Shown: one piece after another, positions 24,401 through 33,742 of the stretch | Layout: every line of letters starts with the position of its first letter | Position numbering within the stretch: the stretch's first letter is position 1 | DNA from: Paraburkholderia bannensis NBRC 103871 | GTDB lineage: Bacteria > Pseudomonadota > Gammaproteobacteria > Burkholderiales > Burkholderiaceae | Assembly (NCBI RefSeq): GCF_000685015.1 | Contig: NZ_BAYA01000003.1 | Coordinates: forward strand, 248,001 to 312,000 | Direction of reading: 5' to 3' | Length of the DNA: 64,000 nucleotides | Notes under the pieces: model-generated | The model's database searches: none | The model's input: the letters and a program-made list of their open reading frames with translations, nothing else | Told to the model about the DNA's origin: nothing | Translations under genes and position numbers: made by a program

Positions 24401-25708
24401 ATGCGAATCCTGACCCTTATCGATCGCCGCTCGATTCAGCGCAGCCAGCGGCGCTGGCTGTATTTCGGCGTGTTCTGGCTGGGCGCGGTCGCGACCGGAC
24501 TCGTGGCGGTGCTTTATGCGCGGCTCATTGACTTTGGCTTCGACCTGTTCCTGAAAATGTGCGCGCACGCCGCCTGGCTGCCGCTCATCGTCACGCCCGC
24601 CGTCGCGGCGCTGGGCGTCTGGGTCACACGCCGCTGGTTTCCCGGCTCGGAAGGCAGCGGCATTCCGCAGGTCATCGCCACGCTGCATGACGTTCGCACG
24701 CTCGGGCCCCGCCTGCTGACGCTGCGCATCCTCGTTGGCAAGATCGTGCTGTCGTTCCTGGCGATTCTCGGCGGCTTCACGATTGGCCGCGAGGGCCCGA
24801 CGATTCATGTGGGCGCCGCGCTGATGTTCAGCCTGCGGCGCTTTTATCCGGCGCGTCTGCGCAGCATCTATGGGGTCGGTCTCGAACACAAGCTCGCGCT
24901 TGCGGGCGCGGCGGCCGGCCTGTCGGCGGCGTTCAACGCCCCGCTCGCGGGCGTCGTATTCGCCATCGAGGAGCTCACCCGCAGCTTCGAGCAGCGCACG
25001 AGCGGCGTGCTCATCACGGCGATCATCTTCGCGGGCATCGTGTCGCTCGCGCTGCAAGGCAATTACGTCTATTTCGGCACTATCGCCATCGACGGTCATT
25101 TTCCTGACCTGCTCGCGGCTGCGGTCGTGCTCGTGGGCGTGCTGACGGGAATCGCAGGAGGGATCTTCTGCTGGCTGTTGCTCAATACGCCGCGCTGGAT
25201 GCCCGCTCGCCTGCTTTCGTTGCGCGAGCAACGACCGGTTGTGTTCGGCGCGGCGTGTGGACTCTTTATCGCTGTCCTCGGTGTGGCCAGTCACGGCCAT
25301 CTGTTCGGCAGCGGCTACGCGGAGGCGCGCGGCATGCTCGAAGGGCATTCGCAGTTTAGCGCGGCGTATCCGCTCTTCAAGATGGCGTCGATGGTGGGAT
25401 CGTATCTGCCGGGCACGCCGGGCGGCCTGTTTGCGCCTTCGCTGGCAATTGGCGCCGGAATCGGCAACGCCCTGCATATGGTGTTCGGGCAGATGCAACT
25501 GCCGATGCTGATTGCGCTCGGCATGGTGGGCTACCTGGCCGCCGTCACGCAAAGTCCGATCACGGCGTTCGTCATCGTGATTGAAATGATCAACGGGCAC
25601 GCGCTGGTGCTTTCGTTGATGGCGACTGCGCTGATTGCGAGCCAGGTGTCGAAGCTGTTTGCGCCGCCGCTTTATGAAGCGCTGGCGCAGCGGTATTTGC
25701 GCCGTTAA
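24401..25708 (+). CDS. ClC-family chloride channel/transporter
   Basis: 435 residues, polytopic. The ClC selectivity motifs are present: GSGIP at 85-89, GREGP at 129-133 with the gating Glu131, and the third motif in TPGGLFAPSLAIGAG. The external gating Glu is conserved, which is compatible with H+/Cl- exchange; the internal proton Glu cannot be judged by eye. There are no CBS domains. The ATG at 24401 is preferred since an in-frame ATG at 24368 lies within the palindrome upstream; neither has a strong ribosome site. Confidence 0.88.
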   Translation: MRILTLIDRRSIQRSQRRWLYFGVFWLGAVATGLVAVLYARLIDFGFDLFLKMCAHAAWLPLIVTPAVAALGVWVTRRWFPGSEGSGIPQVIATLHDVRTLGPRLLTLRILVGKIVLSFLAILGGFTIGREGPTIHVGAALMFSLRRFYPARLRSIYGVGLEHKLALAGAAAGLSAAFNAPLAGVVFAIEELTRSFEQRTSGVLITAIIFAGIVSLALQGNYVYFGTIAIDGHFPDLLAAAVVLVGVLTGIAGGIFCWLLLNTPRWMPARLLSLREQRPVVFGAACGLFIAVLGVASHGHLFGSGYAEARGMLEGHSQFSAAYPLFKMASMVGSYLPGTPGGLFAPSLAIGAGIGNALHMVFGQMQLPMLIALGMVGYLAAVTQSPITAFVIVIEMINGHALVLSLMATALIASQVSKLFAPPLYEALAQRYLRR

Positions 25709-25714
25709 AGCGTA

Positions 25715-25743
25715 GCGGCAGGACAGCGACGCTGTCCTGCCGC
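25715..25743. terminator. Bidirectional hairpin between clc and cytochrome gene
   Basis: Perfect 13-bp stem GCGGCAGGACAGC (25715-25727) and GCTGTCCTGCCGC (25731-25743) with a GAC loop, in the short gap between two convergent genes. No strong T-run flanks it. Confidence 0.55.
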
Positions 25744-25750
25744 CGCTATT

Positions 25751-27004
25751 TCAACGCAGCGCCTTCACGTCGTTTGCCGTGACGTTCGCCGCCTGGCCGC
25801 CCCAGGTCGCACGCAGATAGTTCGCCAGTTGCGCAAGTTCGTCGTCGCTCAAGGTCGACGAGAACGCCGGCATCGCCTGCATGTTCTCCACGCCCGCAAA
25901 CTTCTGCGTATCGATACCGTCGAGCATCGCGACCAGCAGGTTGTGCGGATCGGCCTGACGCAGCGTCGAGTTGCCGTTCATCGGCACCGCGACGTGCGGC
26001 TTGCCCTCGCCCGCCAGCCCGTGACAACCCGCGCAGACCGCCAGATACACCGAGCGACCGGCCGCCAGCGCCGCGCCGTCGGCGGACACCGCCGCCACCG
26101 GCTGCGGCGCGGGCGGCGTATCGCCGAGCAGATAGACGCTCAGCGCGCGCACGTCGTCCTTCGAGAGGTACTGCGTGCTCAGGTGCACGACCGGATACAT
26201 CTCGCCGAACGCCGAGCCTTGCGGCGCGATACCTACGCTAAAGAAGGTCTGCAGATCGGCAGCCGTCCAGCCGCGTCCGGCGAGACCCGCCGGTGTGATA
26301 TCCGGCGCGATCACACGCCCCAGCGCCGCGCCCGAGAGCGGCTTCGCATCGACCAGCTGGCCCGCGAAATTGCGCGGCGTATGGCATTCGGCACAGTGGC
26401 CCAGCGCGTTGGCCAGATAGCGTCCGCGCTGCCAGTCCGCCGATTGCCCCTTCGACGCGTCGGGCAACGCATCCTTGAGAAACACCATGTCCCAGAACGC
26501 CATGCCGAAGCGCAGGTTGTACGGGAACTTGAGGTCGTGCTCGTGGTTGGCCACCGGCGCCGGCTTCACCGACATCAGGTAGGCGTAGATCGCGTCCGAG
26601 TCCGCGCGCGTGAGCTGTCGGTAGGACGTGTACGGCATCGACGGATACAGGCGCTTGCCGCGCGCGTTGCCGTCGTGCAGCGCGTGCCAGAAGTCGTCTG
26701 CGCTCCAGTCGCCAATGCCATGCGCTTTGTCGGGCGTGATGTTCGAGCCGTAGAACGCGCCGTAAGGCGAGGCGATCTTCACGCCGCCCGCGAACGGCGC
26801 GCCGTCCTGCGAGGTATGGCAGGCCGCGCAGTCGGCGGCCTTCACCAGATAGCGGCCATGAGCGACCTGATCAGGCGTCGGCGTGAACGCGGCGCTGGAC
26901 GCATTCGAATCCGGCGATTCGTGCTGCCCGCAGGCCGCGAGCGTCAGCGCACATGCAGCGAGCACTGCACCGCGCACGAGGCGATCAATGAGGGCGCGCT
27001 TCAT
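25751..27004 (-). CDS. Tri-haem cytochrome c subunit, lipoprotein
   Basis: 417 residues with three CxxCH haem sites: CAACH (59-63), CAECH (204-208) and CAGCH (324-328). The lipobox LTLAAC places Cys25 as the anchor. This is the gluconate/alcohol-dehydrogenase-type cytochrome subunit that carries electrons from a periplasmic dehydrogenase to ubiquinone or an oxidase. Its start overlaps the stop of the 2Fe-2S subunit by 4 bases (ATGA). Together with the upstream two genes it completes a three-subunit molybdenum hydroxylase complex on the periplasmic side. Confidence 0.9.
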   Translation of the reverse strand: MKRALIDRLVRGAVLAACALTLAACGQHESPDSNASSAAFTPTPDQVAHGRYLVKAADCAACHTSQDGAPFAGGVKIASPYGAFYGSNITPDKAHGIGDWSADDFWHALHDGNARGKRLYPSMPYTSYRQLTRADSDAIYAYLMSVKPAPVANHEHDLKFPYNLRFGMAFWDMVFLKDALPDASKGQSADWQRGRYLANALGHCAECHTPRNFAGQLVDAKPLSGAALGRVIAPDITPAGLAGRGWTAADLQTFFSVGIAPQGSAFGEMYPVVHLSTQYLSKDDVRALSVYLLGDTPPAPQPVAAVSADGAALAAGRSVYLAVCAGCHGLAGEGKPHVAVPMNGNSTLRQADPHNLLVAMLDGIDTQKFAGVENMQAMPAFSSTLSDDELAQLANYLRATWGGQAANVTANDVKALR

Positions 27005-27684
27005 GCTGCGTCCTTCACGAGACCTGGCGTGGTCATCACGACGTCCTTCACGGCCTCGTAGTAACGCACGTAGCCGGTGCAGCGGCACAGATGGCCGTCC
27101 AGTGCGCTCAGGATCGTGCTTTCGACATCGGCCTTCGCGACCGGCTCGCGCTTCAGGCGTTCGATCAGCACGGTGGCCGCGTTGACGAAACCCGGCGTGC
27201 AGTAGCCGCACTGGAAGCTGAAGTGTTCGAGAAACTTCTGCTGGATCGGCGAGAGTTCGACGACTTCGCCGGCGTCATTGCGCTTCGCATGGCCTTCGAC
27301 CGTGCGGATGGTGCGGCCGTTGAAGAAATGCGCGCCGGTGATGCAGGTGCGCATTTCCTCGCTCGTGCCGTCGGTCTTGTCGAGGATCACCACGCACGCG
27401 TGGCATACGCCCTGCCCGCACCCCAGGCGCGAGCCGGTCAGGCCCGCGTACTCGTGCAGGAACTCGATCATCATGAGGCCTTCGGGCACCTGCATCGGGC
27501 CGACTGCCTTGCCGTTGATCGTGAGCGAGAGCGCCTTCGGCTTGTATTGAACCAGCGGGCGCTCGACTGGAGCGGACGTTTGCGTTTGTGTTTGCGTTTG
27601 TGTCTGCGTTTGCGGTGCAGAAGCAGCAGAGGCTGCGGCGGCGCTGGCGCTCACCGCGGAAGCAGCGGATTGGGGCAGCGTCAT
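27001..27684 (-). CDS. 2Fe-2S subunit of molybdenum hydroxylase (IorA-like)
   Basis: 227 residues. Two [2Fe-2S] sites are visible: the plant-ferredoxin type GCGQGVCHACVV with a preceding Cys-rich loop, and the C-terminal CGYCTPGF with CRCTGY of the xanthine oxidase family. An N-terminal low-complexity segment includes six Gln-Thr pairs. No Tat or Sec signal is obvious, so it is presumably carried out with the Tat-signalled large subunit, as known for this family. Both ends overlap neighbours by 4 bases, so the three-gene set is tightly coupled. Confidence 0.88.
   Translation of the reverse strand: MTLPQSAASAVSASAAAASAASAPQTQTQTQTQTQTSAPVERPLVQYKPKALSLTINGKAVGPMQVPEGLMMIEFLHEYAGLTGSRLGCGQGVCHACVVILDKTDGTSEEMRTCITGAHFFNGRTIRTVEGHAKRNDAGEVVELSPIQQKFLEHFSFQCGYCTPGFVNAATVLIERLKREPVAKADVESTILSALDGHLCRCTGYVRYYEAVKDVVMTTPGLVKDAA
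27577..27612 (-). repeat. In-frame hexanucleotide repeat (Gln-Thr)6
   Basis: Six tandem copies of a CAAACG/CAAACA-type hexamer encode alternating Gln and Thr in the N-terminal linker of the 2Fe-2S subunit. Codon wobble between copies (ACG/ACA, CAA/CAG) shows it is not freshly expanded. Confidence 0.85.
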
Positions 27685-30533
27685 GCGAGCACCTCCTGAA
27701 TTTTTTGCGGGGTCACCGGCAGGTCGGTGAAACGATGGCCGATGGCGTGCGCGATGCCGTTCACGACCGCGCCCACGACCGGAATCATCACCACTTCGGC
27801 AATGCCCTTGGGCGGATCGGTTTCGGACAGCGGCGGCAACACTTCGCCGCTCTGCGACCAGACGGCGACGTCCGACGCGCGCGGCAGCTGGTAGCGGTTG
27901 AAATTCCATGTGCCGTTGCCGGGGCCGTCTTCGTACAGCGGCAGATACTCGTGCAGCGCGTGGCCAATGCCCATCGCCAGGCCGCCCTGCAACTGGCCCG
28001 AGACCAGTTGCGGCGAGATCTGGTTGCCGCACTCCATGATCGAGTGATGCGTGAGCAGTTCGACCTTGCCGCTCGCCTCGTGCACGGCCAGCTCGACCAG
28101 CGTGCCGACCGCGCTGTAATAGGTCACCGCCGCATTGTTGCGGCTCATCGGCGGGATGAACACGCGCTTGCGGTCGAGCACACGGTAGCCGTTCGCGGTG
28201 ACGGGCAACGTTGTGGGCGCAACGGATGCCGTGCCCGCCGCGTTACCATCGCCCTTCCCGTAGCGCAGCGAAAGCGCGTCGATCGGCATGCGTTCGAGCG
28301 TACCGGCGCCGATATCGAACTCGGCTTCCGCCCATTGCCAGCGGTTGAACACGTGCACGGCAGCGCCCGTCGCGAGACCCATTGCATGCGCCTGTTTCGC
28401 GACCTGCTCAAGCGGCAGCGGTTCGAGCCCGGCAGCGGTGAGCTTGCCGTCCACCCAGCGCGCGTCCTCGATACGCACCACGAGCGGCGCAGCCTGGCCG
28501 CCGCCGATGCCCTGCCCCCAGATCGCCATGGCAGCCGGCCAGAGGCCGAAGCGGAACACGGCGCGTGCCGCTTCGCGCGTGCTATGCGTGAAGTAGAACG
28601 CGGAGTTCGTGGCGCTCGACGGCGAGGCGATATTGGGCGTCCAGCGCGGATTGGCGCTGGCCTTGTCCTGGTCGGCCTGGCTCATCATGTAGGGGTCGCC
28701 GCTCGTCACCACCGGCAGGTCAGGCCAGTCCGTCACGGCGACGCGAATGTCCGCCGCGGGCTTGCCGAGCCACTTCGCCACCGCCACGGCCTGCGAGGTC
28801 GACATGCCCGTGCCGATTTCCGCGCCCGTATGCTGCAGCGAGATATGGCCGTTCTCGTCGATCTCGACTTTCGCCAGCGATGCTTCGGATCCCGTACCAA
28901 AGTCCTTTTGCACGCAGGCAAAGCCGACGCCATAGCGCTTGCCGGGATTGGCTGCTTCGTATTCGGTCTTGCGCTTCGCCCGTTGCGTCCACAACGGATG
29001 CGCCTTCGCGCGTTCGAGCACGTCGTCCACGCGGATCGCGCCTGCGGGAATCGCACCCTGGGTGTTTTTCATGCCCGAGCGCAGCGCGTTCTTGATGCGG
29101 AAGTCGATCGGATCGACGCCCAGTTGCGCGGCAATTTCGTCGACGGCCATTTCCGTCGCCGCCATGCTTTGCAGCGTGCCGTAGCCGCGCGCGGAACCCG
29201 CATCGATTGCCCGCGAAGCGATCGCCACCGCCGCGAAGTCGTTCTTCGGGAAGTAATAGATCGATTGCGCCGCCGTCGCGCCCACCATCGCCACCGAAGG
29301 CGAGAAGTTGCAGCGCCCGCCGCCGTTGGCCTCGAAGTCGCCCTTGAACGACTGCAGCATGCCGGTCTTGCGGTCGACGGCAATGCGGTAGTGCATCTTG
29401 AACGCGTGGCGCTTGATCGCGGTCTGGAACTGCTCGTAGCGATCGTTGGCGAAACGCACCGGCCGGCCGTCGCCATACAGCGCGGCCACGAGCCCGTAAT
29501 ACGGCACGTTGAAGTGATCCTTCGAGCCGTAGCCCACCGTGTAGCACGGGTGCAGGAACAGTTGCTTCACCGGGAAGCGGCACTTCGCGACCATGCCCGC
29601 AGCGGCGTCCGCCACTTCGAGCGGCGACTGCGTGGGCACCACCATATGCAGCGACTGCGTGGCGGCGTCGTACCAGACGTTAGCGTTATCGGGCTCAAGC
29701 GCGGCGGTATCGACGGACTGCGTGTTGTACTCGCGATCGAACACGAGCCAGTCCGCCGACGGATGATCGAGTTCGTCGGCGATACGCCCGGCGTGGAACA
29801 TGCCCTGCTCGTCGAGCTTGCCGTGCTCGTTGCCGTCCGGCCAGACCGGCGCGTGCTTGCGCATCATGCTCGGGAAGATCGGCGCGTCCTTGAGGCTCGA
29901 ATAGACGTCGTCGTCATAGGCGGTCTTGCCGCCCACGCGCACGAAGCGGAAGGTGCCCCACGGATCGCGCTCAAGCGGGCCCGTCTGCGCGCCGTAGCGG
30001 ATCACGTCGTCGCGGAACTTGAGCACGTTCTTCGCAAAGCGAAAACGCGCGAAGTCGTGATAGATCAGGATGGCGACCGCCTGGCCCAGGTAGGCGGGCG
30101 TCTTGCCCGCGGGCAGCAGCATGTCGTCGCCATAGAAGGCCGGAAACGCGAGGCCGTCACGCGCGAGATCGTCGGCGGTGACGACGCGGTCGGGCTTGAG
30201 ATCGTCGCCCAGCAAGCCGAGGTCGAAGCCTTCGTAAAGGCGGTCGGCCTGGGTCGTGCGCAGGATCAGCGCATGGGCCTGCTGCTGCGGCCAGTGAGGC
30301 ATGTCGGCAGCGCGTACGTCACGCGCGAAGACTTTCGAGCCCGTGACTTTAGCGATACCGTCGATACGGAACTTGGGCGCGCCGGTGGCGCTATCCCATT
30401 TGACCGGTGTGAGGAGTTTTTCTTCGAACAGGGCAGCGAATGCGCGGCTGCCGAATGGCGCCACATATACCGCCACGCCCGCCAGCATGCTGGCTTTGAG
30501 AAAACCCCGCCGTGACAGGCCGTGGTTTTTCAT
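27681..30533 (-). CDS. Molybdopterin-binding large subunit, xanthine oxidase family (IorB-like)
   Basis: 950 residues. A twin-arginine signal, LSRRGFLKASMLAGVAV, opens the protein, so the enzyme is exported folded. The molybdopterin domain has GYGTLQSMAATEMAVDEIA, GAEIGTGMSTSQAVAV and the C-terminal GIAEVVMIPVVGAV, whose Glu matches the catalytic Glu of the family. The order large subunit, 2Fe-2S subunit, cytochrome c resembles isoquinoline 1-oxidoreductase, nicotinate hydroxylase and membrane aldehyde dehydrogenases, so it may hydroxylate an N-heterocycle or oxidise an aldehyde. No XdhC-type maturation gene is next to it. Confidence 0.88.
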   Translation of the reverse strand: MKNHGLSRRGFLKASMLAGVAVYVAPFGSRAFAALFEEKLLTPVKWDSATGAPKFRIDGIAKVTGSKVFARDVRAADMPHWPQQQAHALILRTTQADRLYEGFDLGLLGDDLKPDRVVTADDLARDGLAFPAFYGDDMLLPAGKTPAYLGQAVAILIYHDFARFRFAKNVLKFRDDVIRYGAQTGPLERDPWGTFRFVRVGGKTAYDDDVYSSLKDAPIFPSMMRKHAPVWPDGNEHGKLDEQGMFHAGRIADELDHPSADWLVFDREYNTQSVDTAALEPDNANVWYDAATQSLHMVVPTQSPLEVADAAAGMVAKCRFPVKQLFLHPCYTVGYGSKDHFNVPYYGLVAALYGDGRPVRFANDRYEQFQTAIKRHAFKMHYRIAVDRKTGMLQSFKGDFEANGGGRCNFSPSVAMVGATAAQSIYYFPKNDFAAVAIASRAIDAGSARGYGTLQSMAATEMAVDEIAAQLGVDPIDFRIKNALRSGMKNTQGAIPAGAIRVDDVLERAKAHPLWTQRAKRKTEYEAANPGKRYGVGFACVQKDFGTGSEASLAKVEIDENGHISLQHTGAEIGTGMSTSQAVAVAKWLGKPAADIRVAVTDWPDLPVVTSGDPYMMSQADQDKASANPRWTPNIASPSSATNSAFYFTHSTREAARAVFRFGLWPAAMAIWGQGIGGGQAAPLVVRIEDARWVDGKLTAAGLEPLPLEQVAKQAHAMGLATGAAVHVFNRWQWAEAEFDIGAGTLERMPIDALSLRYGKGDGNAAGTASVAPTTLPVTANGYRVLDRKRVFIPPMSRNNAAVTYYSAVGTLVELAVHEASGKVELLTHHSIMECGNQISPQLVSGQLQGGLAMGIGHALHEYLPLYEDGPGNGTWNFNRYQLPRASDVAVWSQSGEVLPPLSETDPPKGIAEVVMIPVVGAVVNGIAHAIGHRFTDLPVTPQKIQEVLA

Positions 30534-30994
30534 GAGGGGACCTCCAGGTGCGTGCGCGACTCACAAGGGCGACAGAGTGTCGCGGCTTGCTAAGCGGCCC
30601 GCATTCTGGCATTGAGGCTCATACGATCCCATAGCGATCTTCACATAGACAACTTATTGGGGTCGTTATAAGCCCGTACAGCCTGGCTTACGGCGTGTAG
30701 CCGCCGTTAAGCGGCCACGCGAAACAGTGATGCGCGTCAATATATTGCACCGATTCCGGCTTGGCGCATGGATTTTCGGGACACGATCACAGGCTTTCCC
30801 GGCAAGAAAGGAGGCTTGATCCATCCTCAATTTTCGCTCACGCGGAAATCGCCGACACTGGTATCAGGCGACAGTGCCGCACGACCCGATCACGATTCGC
30901 CCCGCGATTCGTCCCCGCTTTCGTTCCGGTCATTGCGTGCGCGCGTCCACCGTCGGCCACAGCGAGCCGCGGCATACCTACACCAGGAGACACG
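30534..30994. other. Gene-free divergent promoter region
   Basis: Between the molybdenum hydroxylase operon and an MFS gene. It holds a direct repeat TAAGCGGCC at 30591-30599 and 30708-30716, the second being one arm of an imperfect inverted repeat (GCTTACGGCG at 30686-30695 against CGCCGTTAAGC at 30702-30712). A TTATAA at 30666-30671 could be part of a -10 box for the - strand operon. No convincing small gene is seen. Confidence 0.4.
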
Positions 30995-32440
30995 ATGAAC
31001 AGCCAACCTCTGGATCTGGGCGGCCACGCGGCCCCAGGCGACCCCACCGCGGGCGCCAGCAGCGCCTCTCAAAACCGTGCCCCGCGCGGCACCACGCTCG
31101 GCGCGTTCATGGACGACATGCCGGTGGGCGCGCTGCACCGCTTCGTGGTGTGGGTCGTCGGCATCGGCCTCTTCTTCGACATGTACGAGATCTTTCTCGT
31201 CAGTTCAATCGGCTCCGCGCTGCAGAATGAATATGGACTCGACAGCCACAGCACCGATTTCAAGTTGCTGCTGGCGTCGGCGTTTATCGGCATGTTCTTC
31301 GGCTCCCTGTGCCTGGGCAGTCTCGCAGACCGCATCGGCCGACGCCGTGCCTTCCTGTTCACGCTCGTCTGGTACAGCGCGTTCTCGCTGCTGGGCGCGT
31401 TCTCGGTCAACGCGGGCATGCTCGTGCTGTGCCGCTTTCTCACCGGCATCGGCGTGGGCGCGATCTATCCAGTGGCGGACAGCTATCTCTCCGAAATCCT
31501 GCCGAAGGATCGACGCGGGCGCCTGGCCGCATGGGCCTATACGACCTCTTATGTTGCCGTGCCGATCGTGGGCTTCCTGGCCGTGTGGCTCAATCCCCTG
31601 CACTACGGCGACATTGCGGGCTGGCGCGTGATTCTCGCGCTTGGCGGGCTGGGCGCGGTGTTCGTGCTGGCCGTCAAGCACCGTCTGCCCGAAAGCCCAC
31701 GCTGGCTGCTCGCGCAAGGCCGCACGCAGGAAGCGCACGCCACGCTGCGCCGCTTCGCGGACAGCGCCGGTGTCGCCATGCCCGCCGCGTTCGAGCAGGC
31801 CGGCGAGCGCAAGCATCCCTTGAGCCTGCGCGAGCGCATCGCGGTGCTCGGCAAGGCGCCTTACGACAAGCGCTATGTGATGCTGGTGATCTTCCACCTG
31901 TTTCAGGGCTTCGGCTATTACGGCTTCGGATCGCTTGCGGGCGTGGTCGTGAAAAGCCGCGGCTTCGACGTGACGGGCAGCACCTTGTTCGTCGCGCTCT
32001 CGTTCCTTGGCTATCCGATCGGGTCGCTGCTTTCGGTGCCCCTGCTCAACTGGATCGAGCGGCGCACGCTGGTGATCGCCTCGCTCGTGACGATTGCGCT
32101 CTTTGGACTGGGTTTTGCGTATTCCAGCAGTCCGACCATCATCATCTGCTTCGGCGTGCTGACGACTTGTGCATCCAACGTGTTCAGCAACGCCTACCAC
32201 GTCTATCAGGCGGAAATCTTCCCCGCGAGCGTGCGTTCGACGGCAATCGGCAGCACCTATTCGCTTTCGCGCATCGTCAGCAGCGCCCTGCCGTTTATCC
32301 TGCTGCCCGTGCTCACGCAGCACGGCCCGCTAGCGATGTTCGGCGTGATTTCGGCGGCGCTGGCGATCGTGGCGGTGACCTTGCGGCTGCTCGGGCCGCT
32401 CACGACGCGCCGCAGCCAGGATGAGATCAATCCGGTTTGA
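30995..32440 (+). CDS. MFS transporter (sugar/aromatic acid type)
   Basis: 481 residues with 12 predicted helices. Visible landmarks are DMYEIFLVSSIG in helix 1, GSLADRIGRRRAFLFTL (loop 2-3 motif), LPESPRWLLAQGR after helix 6 and YQAEIFPASVRSTAIG in the C-terminal half, typical of the sugar-porter and synaptic-vesicle-like branch. The ATG at 30995 has a strong AGGAGA site 5-6 bases upstream. It is divergent from the molybdenum hydroxylase operon and may supply its substrate, but that is an inference from position. Confidence 0.85.
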   Translation: MNSQPLDLGGHAAPGDPTAGASSASQNRAPRGTTLGAFMDDMPVGALHRFVVWVVGIGLFFDMYEIFLVSSIGSALQNEYGLDSHSTDFKLLLASAFIGMFFGSLCLGSLADRIGRRRAFLFTLVWYSAFSLLGAFSVNAGMLVLCRFLTGIGVGAIYPVADSYLSEILPKDRRGRLAAWAYTTSYVAVPIVGFLAVWLNPLHYGDIAGWRVILALGGLGAVFVLAVKHRLPESPRWLLAQGRTQEAHATLRRFADSAGVAMPAAFEQAGERKHPLSLRERIAVLGKAPYDKRYVMLVIFHLFQGFGYYGFGSLAGVVVKSRGFDVTGSTLFVALSFLGYPIGSLLSVPLLNWIERRTLVIASLVTIALFGLGFAYSSSPTIIICFGVLTTCASNVFSNAYHVYQAEIFPASVRSTAIGSTYSLSRIVSSALPFILLPVLTQHGPLAMFGVISAALAIVAVTLRLLGPLTTRRSQDEINPV

Positions 32441-32470
32441 GGCAGTCGCGCTGCGTGGTGCGTCAGCGTG

Positions 32471-32498
32471 AAAAAGGCCGGGTTCGCCCGGCCTTTTT
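32471..32498. terminator. Bidirectional Rho-independent terminator
   Basis: AAAAAGGCCGGG (32471-32482) and CCCGGCCTTTTT (32487-32498) form a perfect 12-bp stem with a TTCG tetraloop, flanked by A and T runs. It ends both the MFS gene and the convergent LysR gene. Confidence 0.9.
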
Positions 32499-32516
32499 AC
32501 GTTTTCAACCGCGTTT

Positions 32517-33416
32517 TTAGCTACGCGCAGACATATAGTCGAACAGGCTCGCGACATCCGACTTCGGCGTGTTGCCCGCTTTTATGCCGACCCAAAGCGT
32601 GCGCGTCGACCAGCCGTCCGCCAGTTTCACTTTGGAAACGCCGATCTTGCCGCGCTCGTCGCTTACCGCATCGCGCGGCAGGATGCCGATGCCCAGCCCC
32701 GCTTCGATCATGCGGCACACGCCGTCGAAGTTCGACGCCTGGATGCGCAGCTTGAGCGAGCGCTCGGCGGCGAACGCCGCGTCGGTCATGCGCGCGAGCA
32801 GCGAACTGCCGTCGCTCAGGCCCACATAGTCCTCGTCGAGCGTATCGGCAAAGCGCATCACGTCCTGCTGCGCGAAGCGATGTCCCTGCGGCACCAGCAG
32901 CACGAGTTCGTCGCGCCGGTACAGGCGGCGCTCAATGCCCGGCGCCGGAACGTTGTCCGCGAACACGCCGATATCGGCCTTGCCCGCGCCCAGCGCTTCC
33001 ACGATCTCATGGCTCAGGCGTTCCTCCAGGCTCACCTTGATGCCGGGATGCCCGTTGAGAAAGCCCGCGAGATCGACGGGCAGGAACTGCACGATCGCGG
33101 ACGTATTGGCCCACATGCGCACGTGGCCGCGCACGCCGGCCGCGTAGTCGCCCATCTCGCTCGCCATGCGGTTGACCTGGTCGATCACGCGGCTGGCATG
33201 TTCGAGCAGCGCAATGCCCGCCGGCGTGAGTTCGACGCCGCGCGCACGCCGGATGAACAGCGCGCAGTCCGTCACGCTCTCCAGTTCCGCGATGCGCTTG
33301 CTCACGGCGGACAGCGTGAGCTGGCCGTGCTCGGCGGCCTTGGTCAGGCTGCCGTGTTCGGCGACGAGCAGAAATACGCGCAGCGATTGCAGATCGAAAT
33401 GAAGCGGATTGACCAT
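32517..33416 (-). CDS. LysR-family regulator
   Basis: 299 residues: helix-turn-helix GSLTKAAEHGQLTLSAVSKRI followed by a LysR effector domain with FDGVCRMIEAGLGIGILPRDAV near the C-terminus. The ATG at 33416 gives MVNPLHFDLQSLRVFLLVAEHG; the frame extends upstream but as Pro/Arg-rich noise. It lies downstream of, and on the same strand as, the CoA-transferase, HMG-CoA lyase and VOC genes and is a candidate regulator of them. Confidence 0.87.
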   Translation of the reverse strand: MVNPLHFDLQSLRVFLLVAEHGSLTKAAEHGQLTLSAVSKRIAELESVTDCALFIRRARGVELTPAGIALLEHASRVIDQVNRMASEMGDYAAGVRGHVRMWANTSAIVQFLPVDLAGFLNGHPGIKVSLEERLSHEIVEALGAGKADIGVFADNVPAPGIERRLYRRDELVLLVPQGHRFAQQDVMRFADTLDEDYVGLSDGSSLLARMTDAAFAAERSLKLRIQASNFDGVCRMIEAGLGIGILPRDAVSDERGKIGVSKVKLADGWSTRTLWVGIKAGNTPKSDVASLFDYMSARS

Positions 33417-33742
33417 GATGCCCGGGATGGAGTTTGCCAACGAAGTTTGCCAGCGAGGCTGAAGCGACAGGCCATTGTGCGGCATACGGCGCGCGTATGA
33501 AAGCGGCGGCGCGGCATGCCTGCGGCGCGAGTTTCCATCAGGAAACGGTTCAGGAGGGATAGCGGGCAGGCAAGGAGGAAGAGGCGGAGGAAACGGAAGA
33601 GGCGGACGCGCACGCGGCGCGTCCGTGCATGGGCCGTAGCGTCTGGCCCATGTCTTCGACGACTTGCCGGCGCCCCCCGGCAAGCCACGATAGATCGGCA
33701 CGAAAACCAGGAAAACTTTTTCTCCGATCGGAAACGCGCGTC
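33417..33742. other. Gene-free gap with hairpin and purine-rich tract
   Basis: Between the VOC gene and the LysR gene. It contains a hairpin GGACGCG (33604-33610) and CGCGTCC (33618-33624), possibly ending the VOC operon, and a strongly purine-biased stretch on the + strand at about 33569-33605. No gene is supported here; a Pro/Arg-rich open frame on the - strand lacks any ribosome site. Confidence 0.4.

Noticed and set aside
27577..27612. Short tandem repeat as a possible CRISPR or regulatory repeat
   Set aside because: It has a 6-base period, lies in frame within a gene and encodes Gln-Thr pairs; there are no spacers.
27588..30515. A 975-codon open frame on the + strand opposite the molybdenum hydroxylase
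   Set aside because: The product is dominated by Arg, His and Ala with no recognisable motif, and the - strand frame has a Tat signal and intact catalytic motifs. Long antisense frames are expected at this GC content.
32517..33701. Longer LysR protein with a Pro-rich N-terminus
   Set aside because: The extra 95 residues have no ribosome site and are not typical of LysR proteins; the start at 33416 matches the family.
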